Assembly (NCBI GenBank): GCA_944363675.1
Contig: CALVUT010000070.1
Span: 1-32,246 of the forward strand
DNA length: 32,246 nt
Direction: 5' to 3'
Source: an uncultured Bacilli bacterium
GTDB lineage: Bacteria; Bacillota_I; Bacilli_A; RF39; UBA660
Shown here in pieces: positions 8,193 through 15,904 of the stretch (its first letter is position 1; each line of letters opens with the position of its first letter). A model generated the notes under the pieces. The model had not been told where the DNA came from. It did no database searches and was given only the letters and a program-made list of their open reading frames with translations. The translations under genes were made by a program, and so were the position numbers.

Positions 8193-9839
8193 TTAATTTT
8201 TTAAAAGGGCAATACGCCTAGTTATTTCTTCTTGGCCAATAATTTTCATAATGTCATACAAATTTGGGGTTCTTGATCTGCCTGTTAAAGCTACTCTTAA
8301 CACTGTTGAAACATCGGCAACGTTGCCTTTATAATTGTCCGGATTCTTTTTATACTCTTTCATATTGGAAGCATACCCTAATTTATCACACATTTCTTTC
8401 ATTTTGTTAAACCAAACTTCTTCGGTATCCGAAGAGTCATAGTAATTTTCAATGTAAGTTGTTAAAATTTCTACGATTTCTTTTTTATCCGTAATTCTTT
8501 GCCATTCATATTCCGGATTTTCAAAGTGATACATGTATTTTATATTGGATTCGATTTCACTATACATTCCATAATCTTTACGTGGTTTGGCTACATTTCT
8601 TTCAATGTTTAGGGTTGCAATAATTATGTCTTTATATGTCTTTAAATCTTCTATAAAGTCTTTTGAATAGGTTTCTGCCCATTGTAATATTTGATTATAA
8701 AATTCTTCAGCGCTAATACGGCTTAAGTAATTACGAGAAATATTAAGGAGTTTTTCCATATCAAATAGGGCTCCACTAGTGCTCATATTTTCAAAATGAA
8801 GTTCAAATTCATCCATATCTGAATCCGGATTGGCTAAGAACCACTCTTCAAAGTTAGAATTGGCTAAAGTCATTAAATAGATTTTTACCGCTTCAACAGG
8901 AATTCCTTTTTCACTGTAAAATCTCACATTAGCTTCTGGATCTTTACGCTTACTGATTTTTCTTTTCTTGCCGTCTTCTTCTTTTTGAATCGTTGCTAAA
9001 TGGGCATATTTTGGCGGTTCAAAACCTAGGGCATGGAATAGTTCGATATGCAAAGGCAAGCTACTTACCCATTCATCGCCACGAGTGACGTGTGTTGTCC
9101 CCATTAAGGTATCATCAACCGCATGCGCAAAATGATACGTTGGGATGCCATCGCTTTTTAATAAAACATGATCCATATCATTTTCTGGAAACTCAATTTT
9201 TCCTTTGATGCAATCTTCGATGACGATTTTGTTATCAAAAGATCCTTTGCTTTTCAAGCGAATAACATAAGGAATACCAGCCTCTACTTTTTCTTTTACT
9301 TCCTCCATGGTTAAGGCTCTTTCTTTACTTGCCCAAATACCATAGTAACCTATTCTCTGTTTTCTTTTTTGCTGTTTTTCAGTCATTTCTTTTTTTTCTT
9401 CTTCCGTTAAGAAAGAGGGATAAGCTAAATCTTTGATGATTAAGTCTTTGGCAAAGGCTTGATAAATATCGGCTCTTTTGCTCTGAATATATGGACCGTA
9501 TGCTCCGACTTCGCGCTCCATATCTATTGGGTATTCATCAAACGGTATTTGATAAGCTTTCACAGCTTCAAGTATTTGTTCAATACCATTTTCTACAAGA
9601 CGTTTTTGATCGGTATCTTCAATTCTTAAGAAACATACCCCTCCAGATTGTTTGGCTAATTTATTGGCTACGATTGCTTGATAAAGGGTCCCAATATGGA
9701 CAAATCCAGTTGGACTTGGAGCAATTCTAGTCACCATAGCGCCTGGTTTTAAATTTCTTTTTTGGTATTTTTCTTCATAGTACTTTCTGTCATGTAATAC
9801 ATTTGGTAACAGCATATTTGCATATTCTTCTCTTGTCAT
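8193..9839 (-). CDS. gltX: Glutamyl-tRNA synthetase
   Basis: A class I aminoacyl-tRNA synthetase of 548 residues that charges tRNA-Glu (and possibly tRNA-Gln in organisms that use GatCAB). The HIGH motif is PSPTGFVHIG (residues 41-50) and the KMSKS equivalent is KISKRKDP (KRKISKRKDPEANV). At ~548 residues it is longer than the ~480 of Bacillus GltX and resembles the longer type found in many clostridia and gut Firmicutes, with an enlarged C-terminal anticodon-binding region. The start is set at the ATG at 9839, preceded by AAGAAGGAA; an in-frame TTG 21 nt upstream would overlap that site. A T-box leader precedes it, and murF follows. Confidence 0.95.
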   Translation of the reverse strand: MTREEYANMLLPNVLHDRKYYEEKYQKRNLKPGAMVTRIAPSPTGFVHIGTLYQAIVANKLAKQSGGVCFLRIEDTDQKRLVENGIEQILEAVKAYQIPFDEYPIDMEREVGAYGPYIQSKRADIYQAFAKDLIIKDLAYPSFLTEEEKKEMTEKQQKRKQRIGYYGIWASKERALTMEEVKEKVEAGIPYVIRLKSKGSFDNKIVIEDCIKGKIEFPENDMDHVLLKSDGIPTYHFAHAVDDTLMGTTHVTRGDEWVSSLPLHIELFHALGFEPPKYAHLATIQKEEDGKKRKISKRKDPEANVRFYSEKGIPVEAVKIYLMTLANSNFEEWFLANPDSDMDEFELHFENMSTSGALFDMEKLLNISRNYLSRISAEEFYNQILQWAETYSKDFIEDLKTYKDIIIATLNIERNVAKPRKDYGMYSEIESNIKYMYHFENPEYEWQRITDKKEIVEILTTYIENYYDSSDTEEVWFNKMKEMCDKLGYASNMKEYKKNPDNYKGNVADVSTVLRVALTGRSRTPNLYDIMKIIGQEEITRRIALLKN

Positions 9840-9861
9840 AAATATTCCTTCTTTCCACAAA

Positions 9862-10066
9862 AAAAGTGGTCACGAGCAAGGGCGAATTCTTGGAATCGCG
9901 GTACCACCTTTATTTTTTCTCTTTTTGATAACGGGCATGCCCGGATTACCTTAATTACAGTAATCACTCCAAAGCTTCTTTCAAAATACTTCTTTATCTA
10001 TTTCCACCAACCATAGACTCTCTTTGAAAAGCAGGTATTTTTACTCTTCTTTTTCTTCGTTTTCTG
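9862..10066 (-). promoter_or_regulatory. T-box riboswitch leader of gltX-murF
   Basis: The leader contains the conserved T-box core GGTGGTACCGCG (minus strand, 9908-9897) that binds the free CCA end of uncharged tRNA. Stem I features are also visible, including the distal segment GGTTGGTGGAAATAG (~10012-9998). GTGGT (start of the T-box core, ~9907-9903) can pair with ACCAC (9870-9866), which is followed by a T-run (to ~9860), giving a terminator that competes with the antiterminator. GAA at 9982-9980, following GTATTTT, is a candidate Glu specifier codon, but stem I was not folded, so this is tentative. The expected effect is that uncharged tRNA-Glu lets transcription continue into gltX. Confidence 0.9.
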
Positions 10067-10071
10067 CCTTT

Positions 10072-10100
10072 ATTTTAGGCTATATTTGAGGTAAAGTCAA
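10072..10100 (-). promoter_or_regulatory. Promoter of the T-box-gltX-murF operon
   Basis: TTGACT (10100-10095) and TAAAAT (10077-10072) are 17 bp apart on the minus strand, close to the sigma-A consensus. Transcription would start near 10066, at the beginning of the T-box leader. Confidence 0.75.
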
Positions 10101-10239
10101 TCTTTTCTTTCAAAGCACTTGAAACTCTTAATTTTCAAAGTATAGTATAACAAATTGGGATTAACTTCATGTTGTCCATACTTTGGTGTCTATATTTCTA
10201 CACTAACGTCATTTTTCCAATCATTAAAATCATATAAAG

Positions 10240-10261
10240 TTTTTTCATTTGAATGAAAAAA
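10240..10261. repeat. AT-rich inverted repeat downstream of the TGA-split gene
   Basis: TTTTTTCATT and AATGAAAAAA form a 10-bp perfect stem with a 2-nt centre. It lies 24 nt past the end of the interrupted gene and may act as a weak terminator or RNA 3' end, but it lacks G-C pairs. Confidence 0.35.
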
Positions 10262-10284
10262 TAACGCTTTTTTATATATTATTT

Positions 10285-10962
10285 TCATTTCAAAAAAACA
10301 AATTTTTGATATTTACAATGTTCTAAAAAAGACAAAAACTGAGCAAAAAAGTAGGTTGTTGCCCCATTGTACTCTGCTTGCAATAACGCAGAGTTCGAAT
10401 ACAAGCTTGCTTTTAAATGCGTGTTCGTTTGGGCATTTTCTTCTTGAGTCGTAGATGATGCATTTTCCTCTTCTTCCTCAGTTTTTTCTTCTGTCACAAA
10501 ATCTTTGGGAATCGTAATTTCAATATAACCTAAGGCGCTTTGTTCTACGACCAACACTAAATGATGAAGGCCTGACTCTAAACCTATTTCTTTAAGATTT
10601 TTTTCTAAACCTTCAATATAAAGGGTATCTCCATCACTCATAACAGGGAAAACGCCAACATATTTAGGTGTACTATACACATAGACTGCTATACTATCCC
10701 CATTAGAAATAGACTCATTTGAAGTAAAGCTAATCCTATTTAAAGTGACTTGAACATTCTCTAGTTTTTCATAAGAAGCAACTAACTTGTCCGTATTGCT
10801 TGGTCATTCTTCACCTACAACCGGCAACATTTCTTGTTCCTTTTCATTCGAATCTGACACTTGTTCTTCCTGTGAATTTCCAGACACGATTAAGAAAATT
10901 ACTAGGCCTACAATAAGTAATATGCCTCCTGTAGCTAAAGCAATTTGAGCTGATTTAGGCAT
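10285..10962 (-). pseudogene. Membrane-anchored protein gene interrupted by an in-frame TGA
   Basis: I do not recognise the family. One frame runs from the ATG at 10962 (ribosome binding site AAGGAAG) to a TGA at 10287-10285, except for an internal TGA at 10806-10804. The first part is 52 residues: a short start, one membrane helix (residues ~6-28, ALATGGILLIVGLVIFLIV), then an acidic linker. The second part, 172 codons after the internal TGA, reads as a beta-rich outer domain (VTLNRISFTSNESISNGDSI ... YVGVFPVMSDGDTLYIEGL) with an acidic Glu/Thr-rich insert and a hydrophobic C-terminus. The two parts form one sensible secreted-domain protein. TGA is an ordinary stop elsewhere here and also ends this gene, so a nonsense mutation is most likely. 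Readthrough or selenocysteine cannot be excluded. A downstream GTG at 10680 could start only a truncated form. Confidence 0.65.
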
Positions 10963-11141
10963 TGCTTCCTTCTCTTTTTCCATATAAAGCACAAAAATGA
11001 ATTATAAAATTATTTGGTTTGACCAGTTTAGTGTACAAAACTATTTTTCAAGTTGATTTAAATGGAGAAAATGCAAATGAATCTTGAAAAAACAGGTATC
11101 TTATGACACTATGAATATGTCAAGGAAACTTGAATAAAATA

Positions 11142-11222
11142 AAAAAGGAACACTTAATTTTCGCATGTTGAGTGTTGCCAAAAAATTGGTTCTACCTAAA
11201 TCATTGCCGAGTTAGGTGGTTT
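11142..11222 (-). ncRNA. Two-hairpin element, copy A (possible small RNA or attenuator)
   Basis: On the minus strand hairpin 1 is ACCTAA...TTAGGT, followed by the linker AATTTTTTGG, then hairpin 2 AACACT...AGTGTT, CC and a run of six T. The last hairpin has the form of an intrinsic terminator. A similar element with different but compensating stem bases occurs at 20909-20984, plus strand. A possible promoter lies directly upstream (TTGTTA, 16 bp, TATAAC, ~11252-11225). Its function is unknown; a small RNA or the remains of a leader are both possible. Confidence 0.4.
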
Positions 11223-11269
11223 TCTGTTATATTAGTACTATAAATAGTAACAATAATAAAAGGAAGATA

Positions 11270-11347
11270 ATGAGATTTCAAGAGAAGATTAACAAATCTT
11301 TTTTTCTCATAATTTGCCTCCCTCTTAGGAAGTTTGGCTTCACCTAA
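11270..11347 (+). CDS. Possible 25-residue peptide
   Basis: An ATG at 11270 follows AAAAGGAAG with good spacing and opens a 25-codon frame ending in TAA. The peptide has a basic start (MRFQEKINKS), a hydrophobic core (FFLIICLPL) and a basic tail (RKFGFT). This shape is seen in some type I toxin peptides but also arises by chance. It is divergent from the two-hairpin element at 11142-11222. Confidence 0.2.
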   Translation: MRFQEKINKSFFLIICLPLRKFGFT

Positions 11348-11439
11348 CTTATTAAGTATTTCTTAAAACATTATGGCAAACTTTGTTTTGCAATCAATAA
11401 ATAATTATAAATTCGAGAAACTTACTTTTAAATAATCGT

Positions 11440-11471
11440 TAAAAAAAGCTACTCAGTTCCATCCTGAGTAG
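11440..11471 (-). terminator. Terminator of the cyclophilin gene
   Basis: The perfect 8-bp stem CTACTCAG (11471-11464 on the minus strand) with CTGAGTAG (11456-11449) is followed by a run of seven T. It lies 17 nt past the stop. Confidence 0.85.
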
Positions 11472-11488
11472 ACTTTTTGAAATTTTTT

Positions 11489-12124
11489 TTATTCTTGTTT
11501 GGTTACATTGACAAAGCGTACTGTTTCCATTTTTTGTGTTGTGGTTGGTTTATTATTGCCATCGGTTTGAACATTTGAAATTTCTTCTACAGCATCATAA
11601 CCAGCAATAACACGTCCGAAAGCTGCATAAGAACCGTCTAAGTATTCTAAGTTATCGCTGACACAGATGAAGAACTGACTTGATGCTGAGTCATAGTCAC
11701 TACTTCTAGCCATGGACACAATACCTTTTTCATGCTTTAGTGTATTTTCGATCCCATTTAAAGAAAATTCGCCTTGAATTTTTTTATCACTTCCGCCAGC
11801 TCCAGTTGCGGTTGGATCACCCGTTTGAATCATAAAATTAGCAATGACACGATGGAAAGTTAAATTATCATAGAAATGTTCACTGACTAACTTTTGAAAG
11901 TTTTCTACTGTAATCTGGGCAATTTCCGGATATAATTCTATTAAAATCACTTTATCTTTATTGGTCACGATTTTCACATAATTTGTTATTTCTTCTGTTT
12001 CTTCATAGTGATATCCTTCGATATCTCCTGATGTAAAATCTTTTTCACAGCCAGTTGTAAAACAAACGATCATGGCTATAAGAAATAATCCTAGACAAAT
12101 CCACTTTTTATGTTTTTCTTCCAC
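11489..12124 (-). CDS. Cyclophilin-type peptidyl-prolyl isomerase lipoprotein
   Basis: A 211-residue protein that speeds cis-trans isomerisation of Xaa-Pro bonds, here predicted outside the membrane. The N-terminus has a basic start, a hydrophobic stretch (~8-22) and a lipobox ending FTTGC at Cys26, the expected lipid attachment site. The cyclophilin domain follows from ~45: FHRVIANFMIQTGDP holds the catalytic Arg and nearby core residues, then GEFSLNGIENTLKHEKGIVSMAR and SQFFICVSDNLEYLDGSYAAFGRV. Many Gram-positive bacteria carry such a lipoprotein to fold exported proteins. The start is a GTG; the ribosome binding site is weak (GGGATAAGA). The gene has its own terminator and appears to be transcribed alone. 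Confidence 0.88.
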   Translation of the reverse strand: MEEKHKKWICLGLFLIAMIVCFTTGCEKDFTSGDIEGYHYEETEEITNYVKIVTNKDKVILIELYPEIAQITVENFQKLVSEHFYDNLTFHRVIANFMIQTGDPTATGAGGSDKKIQGEFSLNGIENTLKHEKGIVSMARSSDYDSASSQFFICVSDNLEYLDGSYAAFGRVIAGYDAVEEISNVQTDGNNKPTTTQKMETVRFVNVTKQE

Positions 12125-12213
12125 TCTTATCCCGCTTTCTATTGTAAAGTCTTTTTCATTGTACCACTTTTTTTCCCTTACGCCAAGAAAAGTTTTTCAA
12201 GTTGACAAATTTC

Positions 12214-12924
12214 TTATTTGTGCCGAAGTTGTTTTAAAGCGTCTTTGTCTTCTTTCGGTACTCGATAGGAATCACAAATTTTACTGATGGTTTTATTTTG
12301 GACAAATTTACTTAGGTGATTTTGCTCTAAAAAGGGTAAGGTTAGTTCTTTTTCCTTAATATAACATTCTGCTAAAAGCCAAGATGAAGCCATATTGATG
12401 TAATACTCTTCACGATTTAATTTATCTACTAAAGATAATATTTTAGGAATATACTCTTTTTCAACATAAAAATTTAAAAGTAAAACTAGGCCTACTCTCA
12501 CTGTATATTCGTAAGGACTATTTAGAAATTCTTCAATTTTACTTAAAAATTTTTCCTTATATTTAGCTATACATTTGGCTGTGTTGCAAAAACCATCACA
12601 AATCGCCCAGTTATCTATTTTGGGAAGAAAGCTTGGAAGATACTTTGTAAAGTCTTTTTCTTGGAGACTTGCAATGACAAAGCCTTCGATCATTACTTCT
12701 TCATAATAATTACTTTGGCAATTACTTAGAAATGAGGCAACATTTCCTTTTTGGATTTCTTTGGCTATTTTTCTTTGAATAGGCATTTTTATACCTAGTA
12801 TTTCATATTTTGTTGTCACCGTTTTGGCCATAAAAAGTTTATTTTTCTCGTCTTTTAAACTTTTTAAATATTTTATATAGTCTTGGTAGTCTTTTTTTGA
12901 CCAGGTTTCTTTTTGTAAGTTCAT
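12214..12924 (-). CDS. DNA alkylation repair protein, AlkD-like
   Basis: A 236-residue all-helical protein of the DNA_alkylation (HEAT-repeat) family, whose members such as AlkD excise bulky cationic alkylated bases. Recognisable parts are GIKMPIQRKIAKEI (~48-61), DNWAICDGFCNTAK (~108-121), with the Trp-Asp typical of the active surface, MASSWLLAECY (~180-190), and ISKICDSYRVPKEDK near the end. The start is set at the ATG at 12924, which overlaps the TGA of the preceding 537-residue gene (ATGA), so translation is coupled. No promoter is visible, so the two form an operon. Substrate range cannot be deduced; this family also includes members with no known glycosylase activity. Confidence 0.85.
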   Translation of the reverse strand: MNLQKETWSKKDYQDYIKYLKSLKDEKNKLFMAKTVTTKYEILGIKMPIQRKIAKEIQKGNVASFLSNCQSNYYEEVMIEGFVIASLQEKDFTKYLPSFLPKIDNWAICDGFCNTAKCIAKYKEKFLSKIEEFLNSPYEYTVRVGLVLLLNFYVEKEYIPKILSLVDKLNREEYYINMASSWLLAECYIKEKELTLPFLEQNHLSKFVQNKTISKICDSYRVPKEDKDALKQLRHK

Positions 12925-14531
12925 TCTACTTGCCCTTTCCAATTTTTTCTTTTTAATACTCTTTTCTGTCCTTTTAGATAAAGCATACCTAGTTTTTCTT
13001 CTTTTTTTCGTAGCTTTTTATCCTTTTTATATAGGTTTAGTTTTAGACGATTTATTTGTTTTATAAATTCTTCATCTTCTACGAGTTCAGGATATTTTTG
13101 AAGTATTTCTTGTTCTAAATACAACAATTGATTTATATTTTCTTCATTTTTAAAAATGGCATATTCTAAAGCTTCTTTGCCTGTTTTTATCTCTTCTAAA
13201 TTTATAGGTTGATATTCTTTGAACTGATGGCTCAAAAGACTTTGAATAAAATTTAAATGTTTAGAAACAATGACGCCTAAACCAAAAGACAAGAAAAATT
13301 TATTTCGAATAAAGGGAAGTCCAACTAAGAAAGGAAATTCTACGATCCGTGAAGCTTTTTTTAAACGTTCTTTCATCAGATTTTTTTCGATTGTTTTTAC
13401 TTCGGAAGATGTTTTTTGAGGAAGTTGATTTAGTATTTCTTTAAACTCTAGTTGTTCTTCTAAATGCTTTTGTTGTAAAAAGGCTTGAAAGTTTTCTTTT
13501 TCTTCTTTGAGAACTGGACTTTCTAAGGCTTCTTTGTCCTCATCTATCACTTTTGGTTTTTCCTCTTCTTGAAGCGGCTTTTTTTCTTTTGGAACTTCTT
13601 TGTTCTTTTCTTCTGTTTTTACTTTTTCTTGCTTAACTTCTTCTTTTTCTGTCCAAACTTCTATTTCTTTTTGAACAGGAGGTAAAGTTTTTTCCTCTGA
13701 TGGTTTTTCTAACATTTTTTCTTCTAAGGCTTCTTTAAATGGCATGACTTCTTGAGTTAACGCAGATTTTTTTGGTGCAGGAGGTTGCATCATGGATATC
13801 GAAGAAAGAATTGCTACTTCTTCAATTGGAGTAAAAAGTTCTTGGACAGGTTCTTTTTCTATTTTTTTATCTATTTTCACTAGCTCTTTCTCGTCTGTTT
13901 TTGGTATGGGAAGCGTTTCTTGTTTCACTTGAGGAGATGAAATCAAGATATTTTTTTCCGATTTTTCTTTTTCTAACGGTTTTATTTCTTGTCGAAATTG
14001 GGATTTTTCTTGAAATGAGTGCGGTTCTTTTTGAAGATCAGGCTTCTTTTTTTCTTCTTTGATTGGCGGATTGGATTGAAGATTCTTCTCTTTTGAAGCA
14101 AGTTTCTTTTGAATCTGTTCTTCCATTTTTTTGGGAACTTTGTCCTTTTTTATTTCTTTTTTTTCGATTTGTTCTTTTATTTCTTTGATTACTTTTTCTT
14201 TTATGGGATCCGTATCTTTTTTGCGTAATTTCAATTTGGCAACACATTCATCAAATACTTCTTCCAACTGTTCTTCTAAGGTTTTTTCTTTTGTATAATC
14301 TTGATAATGATTATGACTGGTAGGATTAACCGGATAGAAATTTTCTTCATTTTTAGGAAGTTTTGGATTTACCTTTTCTTCTTTTTTTATTTCTTTTTTC
14401 GAAGAGGTTTTGGACGGCTGATCATGTGATGTATTACTTTTAGAGTTTGGCCAAAACAAAGCCGCTAAGTTGGCTAGAAAAACAACTATTAATTTAAAAA
14501 TATAAAAAATGCGCTCACTTATTTTTTTCAT
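12921..14531 (-). CDS. Large Lys/Glu-rich membrane-anchored protein of unknown function
   Basis: I do not recognise this 536-residue protein. The start at 14531 is set by AAAGGGA seven nt before the ATG; an ATG 18 nt upstream lacks such a site. Visible parts are one N-terminal membrane helix (~10-28, FKLIVVFLANLAALFW), then ~340 residues of low-complexity Lys/Glu/Pro/Gln sequence with repeated KEEK-, KEPV- and EEKP-type units and coiled-coil character. A C-terminal folded region (~395-536) follows, with a hydrophobic pair of segments (FPFLVGLPFIR and FFLSFGLGVIVSK) and a charged helical end. The AlkD-like gene follows with an ATGA overlap, and dinB diverges upstream. The C-terminal region is the part most likely to carry conserved function. 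A structural or envelope role is possible but unproven. Confidence 0.7.
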   Translation of the reverse strand: MKKISERIFYIFKLIVVFLANLAALFWPNSKSNTSHDQPSKTSSKKEIKKEEKVNPKLPKNEENFYPVNPTSHNHYQDYTKEKTLEEQLEEVFDECVAKLKLRKKDTDPIKEKVIKEIKEQIEKKEIKKDKVPKKMEEQIQKKLASKEKNLQSNPPIKEEKKKPDLQKEPHSFQEKSQFRQEIKPLEKEKSEKNILISSPQVKQETLPIPKTDEKELVKIDKKIEKEPVQELFTPIEEVAILSSISMMQPPAPKKSALTQEVMPFKEALEEKMLEKPSEEKTLPPVQKEIEVWTEKEEVKQEKVKTEEKNKEVPKEKKPLQEEEKPKVIDEDKEALESPVLKEEKENFQAFLQQKHLEEQLEFKEILNQLPQKTSSEVKTIEKNLMKERLKKASRIVEFPFLVGLPFIRNKFFLSFGLGVIVSKHLNFIQSLLSHQFKEYQPINLEEIKTGKEALEYAIFKNEENINQLLYLEQEILQKYPELVEDEEFIKQINRLKLNLYKKDKKLRKKEEKLGMLYLKGQKRVLKRKNWKGQVE

Positions 14532-14582
14532 ATTAAATCCCTTTCGCATTCTTATTCTACCAAAATTTCCAGTTATTAACAA

Positions 14583-14611
14583 TTGCTTAGACTTTGTTTC
14601 TTTGGTATAAT
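14583..14611 (+). promoter_or_regulatory. Sigma-A promoter of dinB-yolD
   Basis: TTGCTT (14583-14588) and a perfect TATAAT (14606-14611) are 17 bp apart. Transcription should start near 14618, inside the LexA box. Confidence 0.8.
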
Positions 14612-14616
14612 TTTAC

Positions 14617-14630
14617 CGAACAAACGTTTC
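14617..14630 (+). promoter_or_regulatory. LexA (DinR) SOS box
   Basis: CGAACAAACGTTTC fits the Bacillus LexA consensus CGAACRNRYGTTYC at every position. It covers the predicted transcript start, where bound LexA would block the promoter, so dinB and yolD should be induced by DNA damage. Confidence 0.9.
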
Positions 14631-14644
14631 CTGGAGGTGCGTTT

Positions 14645-15904
14645 ATGGAAAGAATACAACGACACATTTTATGTATTGATCTAAAAAGCTTTTTTGCTTC
14701 AGTTGAGTGCGTGGATCGCGGCTTAAATCCTTTTACTACACCCTTAGTGGTAGCAAATAAAAAACAGGGCAATGGAGCCATTACTCTGGCTGTGAGTCCT
14801 TATTTAAAAAAGCAAGGTATTGCTGGTCGAACTCGGTTATATGAAATTCCTAAAAATATAACGTATCAAATTGTCGAACCACGAATGAAAAGGTATATTG
14901 AAAAATCAAAAGAAGTCGTCAATATTTATTTGGATTTTGTCAGTTCGGAAGATCTCCATGTTTATTCTATTGATGAATGTTTTTTAGATCTTACCAATTA
15001 TCTTCATTATTACAAAAAAAGTGATGAGGAAATTGCCGAGATGATTCTAAAGACAATTGAAAAGAAAACGGGACTTACAGCTACTTGCGGAATTGGCCCC
15101 AACCTTCTTTTAGCTAAGATTGCTATGGACTTAGACGCTAAAAAATATAAAAATGGGATTGCTCATTGGACTTATGAGGATATTCCAACAAAACTATGGC
15201 CTGTCAGTCCTTTATCACGTATTTGGGGAATCGGCAAAAGAATGGAAAAAAGACTTAATATGCTTGGAATTTATACGATTGGCGATTTGGCACATTTTGA
15301 TTCAAATAAACTCAAGCAAAAATTTGGCATTTTGGGTACCGAACTTTGGGAACATGCAAATGGCATTGATAATACCGTTATTGCTGATTTTAAGCATCAA
15401 CCTAAAGAAAAATCTTTTAGTCACAGTCAAGTATTTATGCGAGATTACTATGGAGATGAGATTTTTTTGATTATCCGTGAAATGCTCGACGTGTTGACAC
15501 GCAGACTTCGAAGCGAACATTTGGAATGTACTTCTATTTCCTTTGAAGTTCGTTATTCTAAGAGCTATGGTGGAGGATTTTATCACTCCGTCAAGCTTAC
15601 GAATGCAACTGATTTAACGCATGATTTATATCCTATTTGCGAAATGATTTTTGAACGCTTTTATGAAGAAGGTATGCCGATTCGAAAGATTTCTATTGCT
15701 TTAGGAAAATTAAGGCCAAAGTTAGGAACGCAGCTTAATCTTTTTGCCTCGTTTGAAAGTCAGCAAAAAGAAGATGAGCTTTTAAAAGCGGTAGATGATG
15801 TTCATCTTAAATATGGGAAAAACAGTTTATTAAAGGCAAGTAGCTTGCTTGCACATTCCACTATACGAGATCGCAATGAAAAGATTGGTGGTCATCATGA
15901 GTAA
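14645..15904 (+). CDS. Y-family DNA polymerase (UmuC/DinB-like)
   Basis: A 419-residue error-prone polymerase that copies past DNA lesions, of the Firmicute UvrX/YqjW type. The palm motif IDLKSFFASVE carries catalytic Asp12 and Glu21; the second acidic pair is Asp110-Glu111 in SIDECFLD. A helix-hairpin-helix region (SPLSRIWGIGKRMEKRLNMLGIYTIGDLA) follows, then the little-finger domain. QLNLFASFE near the C-terminus is a likely clamp-binding motif (QLNLF), which would tether the enzyme to the sliding clamp. The start is the ATG at 14645, preceded by GGAGGTG. A LexA box and promoter lie upstream. yolD overlaps its end by 8 nt, the arrangement seen for SOS polymerases and YolD in Bacillus. Confidence 0.92.
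   Translation: MERIQRHILCIDLKSFFASVECVDRGLNPFTTPLVVANKKQGNGAITLAVSPYLKKQGIAGRTRLYEIPKNITYQIVEPRMKRYIEKSKEVVNIYLDFVSSEDLHVYSIDECFLDLTNYLHYYKKSDEEIAEMILKTIEKKTGLTATCGIGPNLLLAKIAMDLDAKKYKNGIAHWTYEDIPTKLWPVSPLSRIWGIGKRMEKRLNMLGIYTIGDLAHFDSNKLKQKFGILGTELWEHANGIDNTVIADFKHQPKEKSFSHSQVFMRDYYGDEIFLIIREMLDVLTRRLRSEHLECTSISFEVRYSKSYGGGFYHSVKLTNATDLTHDLYPICEMIFERFYEEGMPIRKISIALGKLRPKLGTQLNLFASFESQQKEDELLKAVDDVHLKYGKNSLLKASSLLAHSTIRDRNEKIGGHHE

Larger units (their letters stand above)
10963..11488. other. Gene-poor stretch between the TGA-split gene and the cyclophilin gene
   Basis: About 520 nt with no standard gene. It holds the two-hairpin element (11142-11222), a small plus-strand reading frame with a fair ribosome binding site (11270-11347), an imperfect palindrome TACTATAAATAGTA (11236-11249) and the cyclophilin gene terminator (11440-11471). 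Nothing else is supported. Confidence 0.5.

Noticed and set aside
10804-10806. TGA read as tryptophan (Mycoplasma-type code)
   Set aside because: feoA, feoB, the 12921-14531 gene and the 31499-31996 gene all end at TGA, and several of these overlap the next start as ATGA, so TGA works as a stop.
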